DNA from: DASTPP01 sp035762175
Lineage (GTDB): Bacteria; Myxococcota_A; Polyangia; Polyangiales; Polyangiaceae
Reading direction: 5' to 3'
Length of the DNA: 64,000 nucleotides
Assembly: GCA_035762175.1 (NCBI GenBank)
Contig: DASTPP010000020.1
Coordinates: 1-64,000 of the forward strand
Of the stretch, positions 1 through 8,948 are shown one piece after another (the stretch's first letter is position 1; the number at the start of each line of letters is the position of its first letter). The notes under the pieces are model-generated. The model did not search any database and was not told where the DNA came from. It worked only from the letters and a program-made list of their open reading frames with translations. Made by a program: the position numbers and the translations under genes.

Positions 1-142
1 TCAAGGTCGCCTCCGTGATGGCCCAAACATGCGTGTGCCTCTGGCCGCTGACCCGGTCCGTGGATTGACTTCTCAAGGGATCGGCGCGGCAATGTCTGCC
101 AGCGACACCTAACCCATCAACGGAGAGGAAGGTCGGTTTACG

Positions 143-2956
143 GTGTCTAGACGTCCCCTCATCATCGCTTCCGCCGCGGCCCTGGTGATCTCGGGCGCCG
201 CATTCGCAGCGCCCGCTGCCGGTGGCGACATCGCCGGCTCCGAGCTGGAGTCGGCCATGGAAGCGAATCCCGATGACCTCGCGATCAGATACGTCAAGCA
301 GCACGCCAGCAGTTTGGGCGTAAGCCCCGAGGACGTGAGCGACGTCTTCGTCCTGTCCAGCTACGAGAGCCGGCACACCGGCGTCACCCACGTCAACCTC
401 AACCAGCGCTACAAGGGCCTCGACGTCTTTGGCGGTCACGCCACCGTCAACGTCAACCCCGACGGCAGCATCCTCTACGTCGGAAACAGCTTCGTCGGCC
501 TGCAGGAGGCCACGACCGCAGATTCCGAACTCGACGCCGTCGACGCTGTCGAAGCCGCAGCCAAGGGCCTGAAACTGACGAAGCCGCAGGACCTGCGGGT
601 CATCAAGGCAGCACGCACCGCCCGCGATGAAACCACGTTGTCCGGCGGCGGTATCTCCAACGCGCCGATTATTGCCCAGCAGGGCTGGCTAGCCACTGAG
701 GACGGTCTGCATCTGGCCTGGCAGCTCACGATCGACGACGTCTCCGGCGACCACTTGTGGAACGCCACTGTCGACGCCGACACAGGCGAGCTGATCGCCG
801 TTGACGACTGGGTCGTCCAGACGTCCTACCAGGACCTCACGAGCACGCTCGCACGGGTCGGCTCCGCCGAGTCGTCCGCGGCTCAGAATCTGGCGGCCGG
901 TCGGACGGCGTGGCAGTCCGCGAACCCCGTCGAGGACGGGTCGAGCTACCGGGCGTACCCGCAAGAGAGCCCGAACGATGGAGACCGCGTGCTGTTCGAG
1001 GAACCGGCCGACGGCACGGCGTCTCCGTTCGGCTGGCACGACACCGATAATGCCGCCGGTGCCGAGTACACGATCACGCGCGGCAACAACGTCCGCGCCT
1101 ACCTCGACGAGGACGGCAACGACTCGCCCGACTTCGGCGGTCAACCCGACGGCGGGCCGGGCCTGACATTCGACCATCCGGTGGACCTGAACGAGCACCC
1201 GCAGAACTACCGTGACGCCACGGTCTCGAATCTGTTCTTCTGGTGCAATACGGCCCACGACCTGTGGTATCTGTACGGGTTCGACGAGGCCTCTGGGAAC
1301 TTCCAAGCGAACAACTACGGCCGAGGCGGGTTCGCCAACGACGACGTGCGCTGCCAGGCGCAGAGCGGCGCGGGCCTGAACAACGCCAACTTCCGGACGC
1401 CGGTCGACGGCTCGACAACATCGTTCCCGAGAATGCGCATGTACCTGTGGCCGGGCAACCAGTTCGGCTTCCAGAACCAGGTGGTCATCGACGGTGTGGG
1501 CTCGTTCGGAGCGCGCTGGGCGCGGTTCACGCCGGCACCAACGGCCGCTGGACTGACCGGCCTGACGTTCGTCTACGCCGAATCCGGCTGTAAGGCGAAC
1601 CGCTACCCTGACGAGCTGCCGACGACCGACTGGGCCGTAGTGACCGACGGCGGCACTGGCCCCAGCCTGTGCTCGTTCCAAGAGCGGGTGGAACTCGCCG
1701 AGGAGCTTGGCGCCAGCGCCGTGGTGATCGCCCAGGGCACGGACACTAACCCAACGGTCCTGTCCGGCTCCCTGGATGACAGCCGGCCGAACATTCCCGC
1801 AGTGAGTGTGGGAGTGGGCAACGCGGAGATCATCAAGGCCGCGATCGCCAAGGGGACGACGACCGGCACGGTGCGCAAGCATCCGGACCACCCGGGCATC
1901 CGGGACGGCGACTTCGACGCCGGGGTCATCTTCCATGAGTACGGGCACGGCCTGTCGAACCGGCTGACCGGTGGCCCGACCGTCAACTGCCTGGGCGGGG
2001 TCGAGCAGATGGGTGAGGGCTGGAGCGACTACGTCGCAATCGCAGCCATGATCGACCCGGAGGTCGACGATCCAGAAGGTACCCGGGGCATGGGAACCTA
2101 CGTCATCTTCCAGGACGACCGGGGCGACGGCGGTATCCGGAACCGGCCGTACTCACGGACCATGGACATCCAGCCGTTCACGTACGACAGCATCAAGACC
2201 AATTCCTGGCTGAACAACACGACGATCGTCGCGCCACACCAGGTCGGTCACGGCTGGGCGTCGATTCTGTGGGACATGACCTGGGACCTGATCGACAGGT
2301 ACGGGTTCAACCCGAACCTCTACCAGTCATGGGAGACCGGCGGCAACAACTTGGCCTACCAGCTGGTACTCGACGGGATGAAGATGCAGGGCTGCTTCCC
2401 AGGGTTCGTGGACGGCCGGAACGGCATCCTCGCGGCCGACCAGGCGCTCACCGGCGGCGACAACCAGTGCACGCTGTGGGCCGCGTTCGCTCGCCGCGGA
2501 CTTGGCTTCAGCGCCGTACAGGGCAGCAGCGCGAACCGCGACGACAACCAAGAGGCGTTCGACACGCACCCTGACTGCGTCGACGGGTTCGAGGGCCAGG
2601 TGGCAGACCAGCCAGCGCTCAACGTCGTTGCGGCGGGGCGGACGGTGCCAATGACGTTCGACCGTCCTGACCTCACCGGTTTGGACGTGCTGGCGTCGAA
2701 TTCGCCGTACTCCCGTCAGATCAATTGCGAGACCCTGGCCACAGAAGTCCCGGGTGCGGAGTTCGTTACACCGGGGGCGCTGCCCGTGGCTGCGGACATG
2801 CCCGGCGGTGCATCGCTGACCAGGAACTCGCAGGGCGAGTACACATTCCCGTGGCACACCGACGAGGACTGGGTCGGCACCTGCCGTGAGTTCGTTCTGA
2901 CGCTGGATAACGGCGAACAACACCGCGCCTACTTCCAGTTCGTCGAACCCGAGTAG
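143..2956 (+). CDS. Secreted M36 (fungalysin-type) zinc metalloprotease
   Basis: This is a probable exported endopeptidase. The N-terminus has a short basic stretch, a hydrophobic core and an AAPAAG-type cleavage region, followed by an FTP-like propeptide. A PA-domain-like insert lies around residues 490-580 (GASAVVIAQGTD..., IPAVSVGVGNAEII). The zinc motif HEYGH is at residues 598-602, with the downstream ligand in GEGWSDY about 30 residues later, which is the fungalysin arrangement. The C-terminal 110 residues resemble a PxKF-type module (TVPMTFD, WVGTCREFVLTLDNG). I use the GTG at 143 because GGAGAGGAAGG lies about 10 bases upstream and the signal peptide follows directly. At 937 residues it is complete. 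The family call is firm; the substrate is unknown. Confidence 0.93.
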   Translation: MSRRPLIIASAAALVISGAAFAAPAAGGDIAGSELESAMEANPDDLAIRYVKQHASSLGVSPEDVSDVFVLSSYESRHTGVTHVNLNQRYKGLDVFGGHATVNVNPDGSILYVGNSFVGLQEATTADSELDAVDAVEAAAKGLKLTKPQDLRVIKAARTARDETTLSGGGISNAPIIAQQGWLATEDGLHLAWQLTIDDVSGDHLWNATVDADTGELIAVDDWVVQTSYQDLTSTLARVGSAESSAAQNLAAGRTAWQSANPVEDGSSYRAYPQESPNDGDRVLFEEPADGTASPFGWHDTDNAAGAEYTITRGNNVRAYLDEDGNDSPDFGGQPDGGPGLTFDHPVDLNEHPQNYRDATVSNLFFWCNTAHDLWYLYGFDEASGNFQANNYGRGGFANDDVRCQAQSGAGLNNANFRTPVDGSTTSFPRMRMYLWPGNQFGFQNQVVIDGVGSFGARWARFTPAPTAAGLTGLTFVYAESGCKANRYPDELPTTDWAVVTDGGTGPSLCSFQERVELAEELGASAVVIAQGTDTNPTVLSGSLDDSRPNIPAVSVGVGNAEIIKAAIAKGTTTGTVRKHPDHPGIRDGDFDAGVIFHEYGHGLSNRLTGGPTVNCLGGVEQMGEGWSDYVAIAAMIDPEVDDPEGTRGMGTYVIFQDDRGDGGIRNRPYSRTMDIQPFTYDSIKTNSWLNNTTIVAPHQVGHGWASILWDMTWDLIDRYGFNPNLYQSWETGGNNLAYQLVLDGMKMQGCFPGFVDGRNGILAADQALTGGDNQCTLWAAFARRGLGFSAVQGSSANRDDNQEAFDTHPDCVDGFEGQVADQPALNVVAAGRTVPMTFDRPDLTGLDVLASNSPYSRQINCETLATEVPGAEFVTPGALPVAADMPGGASLTRNSQGEYTFPWHTDEDWVGTCREFVLTLDNGEQHRAYFQFVEPE

Positions 2957-3341
2957 GAGCACTCACGAAGGAGGCATTCACACGCCGTAACTGGCGCGCC
3001 CGGCACGGAGCCCGGTGATCACAGGCTCACCACAGTCAGTCGATCATCCAGGCTCCGTGTCTTGCACCGCCTGGATCCCCACGCACGCGTGCGCCACACT
3101 GTGACGTCTGCACGGGCCGCGACATGCTTGCGGCGTGGGTCTCGGTTCAGTCCGGGGTAGCTCCTACCGTGCCACGTGCGGTGGCTGAGCTCGGACGTGG
3201 AGGGGGCACGCCGAGCCAGCCACCGCCCGGGTGTCCGTCAGTTCCGGGCGGCGAGCCGGCGGGTGGCGGCCGATGCAGAGCCGACGTGGTCCCTTGTTCC
3301 CTATCATCGCTAATTCGTCGGACGATGAGGAACTTTGAGGT
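2957..3341. other. Intergenic region containing direct-repeat copy 1
   Basis: I see no credible gene in these 385 bases. The recognisable element is a 67-bp block at 3144-3210 that recurs imperfectly at 4666-4732. GATGAGG and TTGAGG just before 3342 are the likely ribosome-binding region of the next gene. Confidence 0.5.
3144..3210 (+). repeat. 67-bp imperfect direct repeat, copy 1
   Basis: This copy aligns without gaps to 4666-4732 at about 75 percent identity by eye. The shared blocks are AGTCCGGGGT, TGCGGTGGCTGAGC and GGGGGCACG. The two copies lie in the same orientation and flank the HTH regulator/hydrolase pair. Confidence 0.6.
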
Positions 3342-3797
3342 ATGTTAGGGTACATGACCGCGAGTTCTCGTCGGCTGTACTCGATCGAGCAGGTCGCGGA
3401 TCGCCTCGGTCTCCATGTCCGAACGGTCCGCAACTATGTGCGCGACGGGCGGCTCCGGGCGGTTCGGATCGGCAAGCAGTACCGGATCGCGCAGGAAGAC
3501 CTCGACGCGCTAACCGGGTATGCCGGCCCACCACAGTCGGAGGCGAGGGAGCCAAGGCATGTCGACGTTTCGGTCGTCGTCCAGATCGACCGGGTCGGCC
3601 GGGGTGAGGCCGACCGCCTCGCCAACACACTGATGGCCGCGACGGCCGGGCATCACGATGACGAACCGCTGCGGGTGGAGACCAGCTACCGGGAGGAGCG
3701 GGAAAGCATGCGGATCATCGTGTTGGGCGGGCTTGCCGCCAGCGCCGACGTGCTCCGGTTGATCGAGACGCTGACTCGGCGGGACGAGGCGGGATGA
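3342..3797 (+). CDS. Helix-turn-helix (MerR/excisionase-type) DNA-binding protein
   Basis: The 151-residue protein starts with an excisionase/MerR-type winged helix: YSIEQVADRLGLHVRTVRNYV, then RAVRIGKQYRI and a short helix DLDAL. This fold reads promoter-proximal DNA. The C-terminal 90 residues (DVSVVVQIDRV..., MRIIVLGGLAASADVLRLIETL) have no domain I recognise and may sense a ligand or dimerise. The ATG at 3342 gives the longest form; the ATG at 3354 (MTASSRRLYS) is an equally good start. The stop overlaps the ATG of the next gene (ATGA at 3794-3797), so the two are translationally coupled. It probably controls the downstream hydrolase and itself. Confidence 0.82.
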   Translation: MLGYMTASSRRLYSIEQVADRLGLHVRTVRNYVRDGRLRAVRIGKQYRIAQEDLDALTGYAGPPQSEAREPRHVDVSVVVQIDRVGRGEADRLANTLMAATAGHHDDEPLRVETSYREERESMRIIVLGGLAASADVLRLIETLTRRDEAG

Positions 3798-4647
3798 GCA
3801 TCTACCGTTCGGCCACCGGCGCGGCGGCGGTCGAAGGCCGCTACCGGGATCTTCTCGATCGCTGGCCGGTGCCCAGCGAGCAGCTACGACTGTCGACTCG
3901 CGAAGGGACGACTTTCGTGGTGGCGTGTGGTCCCGAGGATGCGCCGCCCGCGGTGTTGATACAAGGCTCCGGCGCGAACGCCGCCATGTGGCTGCCCGAC
4001 ATGGCCGTCTGGGCCAAGGAGTTCCGCGTGTTTGCGGTGGATCTTCTCGGCGAACCGGGGCTGAGCGCGCCGTCGCGTCCGAAGCTCGCCTCGGACGCAT
4101 ACGCCTGCTGGCTGGACGAGGTGCTAAATCTGCTGGGGCTCGCCGAGGTTTCGCTGGTCGGCGTGTCGCTCGGCGGGTGGGTCGCGCTCGACTACGCGAC
4201 CCGACAACCTGAGCGGGTACGGCGGCTGGTCCTGGTCAGCCCGAGCGGGCTCGGCCGTCCCCGGCTGCGTGGCCTGGTCACGGCGATTCTGCTGCGCCGT
4301 TCGGCGACTGGGGCAGGCGCACGATGTTCGCGAAGGTCATCGGCTCGGCCGCGCGCGCCGAATCGACCCCGTGGGACACCGATCTGCGTGACCTGGCGCT
4401 GCTCATCTCCGCGCACTTCCGGTATCGGGTCGAATCCGTGCCGAGGTTCGGGCCAGACCGGCTACGGCGGCTGTCCATGCCCGTGCTGCTGCTGGCTGGC
4501 GGTCGGGACATCATGCTCGACTCCCGTCAAAGCGCGCGCCTGCTCGAACGCGTCGTGCCCACCGCGACCGTACGCATGCAACCAGAGGCAGGGCACGTCG
4601 TCCTCGGCCAGACCGCAACCGTGCTCGACTTCCTGCGGGACGACTAG
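3794..4647 (+). pseudogene. Alpha/beta-hydrolase, frameshifted
   Basis: Frame 1 (from 3794) carries the N-terminal half of an alpha/beta hydrolase: the strand-turn VLIQGSGANAAMW, the oxyanion region, and the nucleophile elbow GVSLGGWVALD. After LLRR at about 4295 the protein continues in another frame, from MFAKVIG (4324) to the C-terminal half. That half contains PVLLLAGGRDIMLD (acid residue) and PEAGHVVL (catalytic His), and stops at 4647. Adding one T at CGCCGTTCGG (about 4293-4297) restores one frame of about 284 residues. This is either a recent 1-base deletion or a sequencing error. It is a paralogue of the intact hydrolase at 14114-15004, and the start codon overlaps the upstream regulator by 4 nt. 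Confidence 0.82.
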
Positions 4648-4665
4648 CCCGCTATTGAGCGACGG

Positions 4666-4732
4666 GGTTGAGTCCGGGGTGGTACCTAGCGTCGTGCCTG
4701 CGGTGGCTGAGCCCGTGCGCGGTGGGGGCACG
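4666..4732 (+). repeat. 67-bp imperfect direct repeat, copy 2
   Basis: This is the partner of 3144-3210, in the same orientation and with no gaps. It begins about 20 bases after the hydrolase stop, so the two copies bracket the regulator-hydrolase unit. No open frame of note lies in the 160 bases before the convergent next gene. Confidence 0.6.
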
Positions 4733-4807
4733 CTGTGGTCGGCTACAGGCTGCGACCGGCGCACCACCGCTGATCGTCTGCGTTAGGCCGGGCGAAGGCC
4801 GCAAGAG

Positions 4808-5740
4808 TCAGGGCTGGCCGTCACCCTTCTTCTCCTCGAGCATCGAGGCAACCTTTTCGTCGATGAACTTTGTCATTGCCTGTTGTCCGTAGCCAAACAG
4901 GAAGGCGAGGAGAACGAGGGCAGCGACAGACGTATACACCCCGACGACGATCCCGGATCCGACCAGCAGGACACCGAAGAACGCCAGCCACATGCCAAGG
5001 GCCATCTTTGCCATGGTGAGAGCTGGCCTTGGGTCAAACCACAGTGTGTTCAAGACGGCCTGGCGCTTGTCATATATCCGGTACTGCGTGACCAGCGCGC
5101 CGAGAAGTCCACCGATTAGGCCGACGAAGAGCACGAGTGTCAGCAATAACGCGTTGGGCACGTCGCTCTCGTCACCGGGAGGTGGAATGATGGGGACATC
5201 CCTGACGAACAGCGCTTGAATCAAGATCAGAACCAGACCGGCGAGCAAGGCTAGGGCGGAAATTGCAAAGATGCCGCGTTGCCAGTTCCGCTCGGAAGCG
5301 TGCCTGTCTTCGGCTGCTTGGTGTGCCTCCCGGATCGCGTCGATAGCCCTTGAGCGCTGTTCTTGCGGTTTCTCAACCAGCGACTTGAGCTCACGTGATA
5401 TGTGGATCGCCCGCGCTCGTGGCAGATGCTCATGCACGTGCTCTTCAGCGAGGTGCAGAAGGTCTGGAGTAGATTCGTAGCGATCGACCTCGACCTCGAT
5501 ATGGTGCAGTTCACTCCACGTCTCCTCAATCTTGTCGCCCTTTAGGCTGTCCCACCAGGAATGCGATCTCTCGAGGAGTTGCTTGCGGTCATCTAGATCT
5601 TGGCGCCAGTTCTCGAATTTGCGTTTTCCGGCTGATTCTGACGCCTGGAGGTCATCCACCTTCTCTCTGAGAATCTGGGTGTGTGCTTTAGCCTGTACTG
5701 TCCAACCTCCCATGCTGAACACCCCCATGACGATTGCCAT
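4808..5740 (-). CDS. Coiled-coil membrane protein of unknown function
   Basis: The protein has about 310 residues. After a short N-terminal hydrophobic segment, residues 20-150 are strongly charged and heptad-like (KVDDLQASESAGKRKFENW..., AIDAIREAHQAAEDRH). Four hydrophobic helices follow, including FAISALALLAGLVLILIQAL, ALLLTLVLFVGLIGGLLGAL, MALGMWLAFFGVLLVGSGIV and SVAALVLLAFLFGYGQ. The tail FGYGQQAMTKFIDEKV is a type of ending I have seen in unannotated bacterial membrane proteins. The start is unclear: TTG 5743 and ATG 5740 are adjacent, with no strong ribosome-binding site. Base use is less GC-rich than its neighbours, which hints at transfer. No function can be assigned. Confidence 0.72.
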   Translation of the reverse strand: MAIVMGVFSMGGWTVQAKAHTQILREKVDDLQASESAGKRKFENWRQDLDDRKQLLERSHSWWDSLKGDKIEETWSELHHIEVEVDRYESTPDLLHLAEEHVHEHLPRARAIHISRELKSLVEKPQEQRSRAIDAIREAHQAAEDRHASERNWQRGIFAISALALLAGLVLILIQALFVRDVPIIPPPGDESDVPNALLLTLVLFVGLIGGLLGALVTQYRIYDKRQAVLNTLWFDPRPALTMAKMALGMWLAFFGVLLVGSGIVVGVYTSVAALVLLAFLFGYGQQAMTKFIDEKVASMLEEKKGDGQP

Positions 5741-5743
5741 CAA

Positions 5744-6086
5744 CTTGAAGTGTCGCTGATGAATACATCAAGACATAGAGGCGAATGGCCTACCCAAGCG
5801 TGTGTTCGGCCCGACGCGGCGGTCAGAAACGGTGGGTCTGCCGCATGACCAGCATGATCAGCCCGAGCAGCAGCCGCCCAGCACCGGCAACGAGGGTGGC
5901 GACGATCGGGTTGAAGAAGCTGCCGGGCTCTTCGGTAGTTGTGCTGGTGCGTTCCCCGCCCTTTCGGCCTGCAACTCAGCGCGGCTGCCCTGAATCCGAC
6001 GCCAGTATGTCCACACTGTTCATGACACCGACCGCTGTGGCCGGCTGAGCCGTAGCCCAGCCGGCCGAAGCGGCCTCGTGGCGCCG
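5744..6086. other. Intergenic region with a possible decayed membrane ORF on the minus strand
   Basis: No complete gene is visible. On the minus strand, 5828-5960 reads as a short open stretch ending in a clean transmembrane helix (NPIVATLVAGAGRLLLGLIM followed by LVMRQTHRF and a stop). It has no start codon or ribosome-binding site and a stop just upstream. It may be a decayed membrane anchor. It lies downstream of the PQQ protein on the same strand, in a different frame. Confidence 0.35.
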
Positions 6087-7661
6087 CTAGCCGGGCAAGC
6101 CGAAGGAGTAGACCTTGTTGTTCGGCGTGCCGAAGAGGCTGTAGCCCGACCCCCAGAACAGCCGGCCCTCGGAGATGGCGGCGCCCGACAGGCAAGAGCC
6201 GCCACTGGGGAAGGTCCACAGGATGGCTCCGGTGGCCCCATTCAGGGCGTACATGTGGCCCTGCGGGTCAAGAGCGCAGCCGAAGACGACGCCGTTTGCC
6301 GTGGTCACCGGGCCGGAGGGGCCTCCACCAAAGGGCGTCCCACCGAACGTCGGCACCGTCTGCCACAGCAGCTCACCAGTGACGGCGTCGATACCGCTCC
6401 ACACACCGTCGGTCGTGCTCGTGCCATCGGGCAGGGTCCACGGAACCGCGTTGCTGTTGGCGTCGCCGGTGTAGACCCGCTTGTTATCGACGGCCGAGCC
6501 CCACTGCAGGCCGCCGGCCGTCCCGCCCGGACCAGCTTGGGTAACCCATTGGACCGCCCCTGTGTCGGGGTCGAGCGCCCAGTATTGGCCGCTCTTCTGG
6601 CCCACCCCGACGACATCACGGTTCTGGTTGCCATCTCGGACGGTGAATAGGGCCGGCGCTTGGCCGAAGTCGAAGTCGGGTCCGGCTGGCTCGGGGCAGT
6701 TGGTGCCCTCGCCGAGGAAGGGGATGCAGTCGACCGTCCAGGCGTCGAAGCCCAGTGCTCGCGTCACCCACCGGATGGCACCTGTCTTCAGGTCGAGCGC
6801 CAGGATGGAGTCGAAGTGGTTGTCCGCCGGCAGACACGCCTGCTGCGCCTCCGGGTCGTTCCCTGCAGCGGCGATGCATTCGAGGGCCTCTGGCGGCGCG
6901 TCATAGTTGTTCCCGGTGGCGATATACAGCTGTCCCCGCTTCGTGTCGATCGCCGGAGAGCTTCCCCATACCGCGTTTCCGGGGAAGCCGGGCGGCGCCG
7001 TACTGGTCTGCCAGACGATGGCGCCAGTGTTCAAGTCGAGCGCCGCCATCTGGCCTCTGAACGAGCAACAGTCGTACCCGGGGATGAGAGCGAACGACTC
7101 CTCAAGGGAGGACGTCCCGACGTAGACGCGGTTACCGAAGACCGTGGCCGACTGCGTGATGATGGCCGCCGGGTGCGTGTCCAGGGTGGTGCTCCACAGC
7201 AGAGCTCCCGTGTCCTTGTCGAAGGCGAGGACCTTTCCACCGCCGCCGAACGGTCCCTGGGTGCCAATGATCAGTTTGTTGCCGGCAATGGCGGGCGTGG
7301 CCCTGGCCTTGTCCCCGGGCACGCCGCTGGCGGCTGCGATGCTGGCCCTCCACCGCTCGACTCCGGTCCACTTGTCAACGGCGTACAGGTTGCCGGCCCA
7401 GTCGGGAAAATACACAGTGTCGGCATCGACCGCCGGCGTGGCCGACACGTCCCCGCCCGTCGTGAACTCCCACTTCACCTCAAGCTTGTCGACGTTGCTG
7501 ACGCTCAACGTCTTCTCGTTCGGTTGAAACCGCGTGTTCTGCGGGTTGCCGCCGGCCGAGGTCCACTGGCTGCCGCCGTCAGCGGCGAACGCTACCCCTC
7601 CCAGCAAAGCGCCGACGGCGATGACCGCTAAGCCGCCTGACGCACCCCTGATCCATCCCAT
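6087..7661 (-). CDS. Exported PQQ-binding beta-propeller protein (quinoprotein dehydrogenase-like)
   Basis: The 524-residue protein has a signal peptide (GLAVIAVGALLGGVAFAADG) and then repeated propeller blades with the PQQ-repeat consensus: VYFPDWAGNLYAVDKWTGVERW, VLAFDKDTGALLWST, MAALDLNTGAIVWQT, YWALDPDTGAVQWV and MYALNGATGAILWTF. The adjacent cysteines in GYDCCSFRG match the vicinal disulfide region of PQQ alcohol/polyvinyl-alcohol dehydrogenases. There is no CXXCH, so any haem c domain is absent and electrons would need another acceptor. It could be a substrate-specific dehydrogenase or a non-catalytic propeller. The ATG at 7661 follows a G-rich ribosome-binding site. It is monocistronic as far as visible. 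Confidence 0.88.
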   Translation of the reverse strand: MGWIRGASGGLAVIAVGALLGGVAFAADGGSQWTSAGGNPQNTRFQPNEKTLSVSNVDKLEVKWEFTTGGDVSATPAVDADTVYFPDWAGNLYAVDKWTGVERWRASIAAASGVPGDKARATPAIAGNKLIIGTQGPFGGGGKVLAFDKDTGALLWSTTLDTHPAAIITQSATVFGNRVYVGTSSLEESFALIPGYDCCSFRGQMAALDLNTGAIVWQTSTAPPGFPGNAVWGSSPAIDTKRGQLYIATGNNYDAPPEALECIAAAGNDPEAQQACLPADNHFDSILALDLKTGAIRWVTRALGFDAWTVDCIPFLGEGTNCPEPAGPDFDFGQAPALFTVRDGNQNRDVVGVGQKSGQYWALDPDTGAVQWVTQAGPGGTAGGLQWGSAVDNKRVYTGDANSNAVPWTLPDGTSTTDGVWSGIDAVTGELLWQTVPTFGGTPFGGGPSGPVTTANGVVFGCALDPQGHMYALNGATGAILWTFPSGGSCLSGAAISEGRLFWGSGYSLFGTPNNKVYSFGLPG

Positions 7662-7854
7662 CGTGCCCCCCCAAGAAGTATTAGGGCGCGGAAGAACGAG
7701 AACGAAGCCAATGGATAGGCCGTGGCCGCCCCCCTGCCGCCCAGTGCCCTGCCATAGGGCACAGCCGAACTCTAGCCGGATTGAACTCTCGCGTACCCCA
7801 AACGAGACATTCTCTATCTCGTTCCTCGATCACATCCCGTTTCAAGGTCTTCGA

Positions 7855-8865
7855 TCACGTGCATAGTGAATTCTGCGAATTGGGCCTCGCGGACAGGCCG
7901 GCTTGTTCGACCAGGTCCCAGTCCACGCCCGTGGGCGCGGCGTCGATCTTGACGAACCGGAAGCCGCTCGCCACTTCGAAGCGCCTCGAAGCTCCGCCGA
8001 CGTCATGTTGATGACCCCGTAGTGTGCGGCGTCCTTGACGTTTGGCAACCGCTCTCGGCCGCGAGACCTTCCGCTTCCAGAGGCGGCGCGGGAACAGTCT
8101 GGGTGCCGAGCCAGTCGAGGTACGCCCGATGCACCGACCGCGCCTCGGCGCCCGTGCAGCATCGACCAGGCCTTGCGCCGTGAACAGCGTCATCTGCGTG
8201 TCATCGGTGATCAGGTTGCTCACCATCGTCGTCAACCCGGCAGGGCCGAACCGCTCGATGATCTCCCGCCGGGACGAGAACTCGACCGCGCCGCCAAGAG
8301 CGTCCCCAACAGCGCCGCCGACCAGGCAACCGCGCACCCGCTCGCGTTCGGTTTCCCAGGGCAACACCACGGGCTCACTCGGAACGCCGCCGGCCAGCAG
8401 CCGTTCGAGCACGTCGCCCAACCAAGGCGGGTAGATGCGCTCGTCGCTGGCGCGCAACTCGTCCGTGCTCCACCAGTGGTGGCCGACGATGACATCGCGC
8501 TCCAGTTCGGTGTGGCCCGCCGAATCGAGCTGCCGGTCGGCCGGCCGGAGGAAGAAGTAGTGGTCTGATCCACGGAACGCGACTCCGCCGTCAGAGGTGC
8601 ACCAGGTGCCCCTGCTCACCGCCACCACCACGCCAAGCTCAGCAGACCGGGCCGCGATGCCGGTCTCTTCGAAGAGCTCCCGGGTTGCTGCCTCCGCCAC
8701 CTCCTCGCCGTCATCCACACCGCCGCCCGGAGTGACCCAGAAGTCGTCGTTGTCGAGTCCCGCGTCCAGCCCTCGACACCGAAACAGAAGAACCCGGCCC
8801 TCGCCGTTGACCAGCAGAACTCGAGCGTTGTCGCGGGCTCGAACCTCGGGGAGGCTCACGTGCAC
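7855..8865 (-). CDS. Nudix hydrolase fused to a frameshifted, truncated ADP-ribosylglycohydrolase
   Basis: Residues 1-160 are an intact Nudix domain. The Nudix box runs from GGGVDDGEEVAEAATREL through FEETGI, and the domain would hydrolyse a nucleoside-diphosphate derivative such as ADP-ribose. From residue 175 the start of an ADP-ribosylglycohydrolase follows (RGCLVGGAVGDALGGAVEF, LITDDTQMTLFTAQGL). After DAAR (about 8145-8155) the homologous sequence moves to another frame, which reads VHRAYLDWLGTQTVP and stops soon after. The last 85 residues of this frame are therefore mostly out of register. The glycohydrolase half is decayed; the Nudix half may still work. The pairing suggests ADP-ribose salvage, but that is inference. 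Confidence 0.72.
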   Translation of the reverse strand: MHVSLPEVRARDNARVLLVNGEGRVLLFRCRGLDAGLDNDDFWVTPGGGVDDGEEVAEAATRELFEETGIAARSAELGVVVAVSRGTWCTSDGGVAFRGSDHYFFLRPADRQLDSAGHTELERDVIVGHHWWSTDELRASDERIYPPWLGDVLERLLAGGVPSEPVVLPWETERERVRGCLVGGAVGDALGGAVEFSSRREIIERFGPAGLTTMVSNLITDDTQMTLFTAQGLVDAARAPRRGRCIGRTSTGSAPRLFPRRLWKRKVSRPRAVAKRQGRRTLRGHQHDVGGASRRFEVASGFRFVKIDAAPTGVDWDLVEQAGLSARPNSQNSLCT

Positions 8866-8948
8866 GATCTTCGCACACCGCTCACAAGGTTTGAGCCCGA
8901 CGAGATGGCCGTACGTGGACTACGCCGGTGCCGAAACCGCCAGACCGA

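Noticed and set aside
689..1948. A 419-residue minus-strand frame
   Set aside because: It lies entirely antisense to the M36 protease, whose motifs establish the coding strand.
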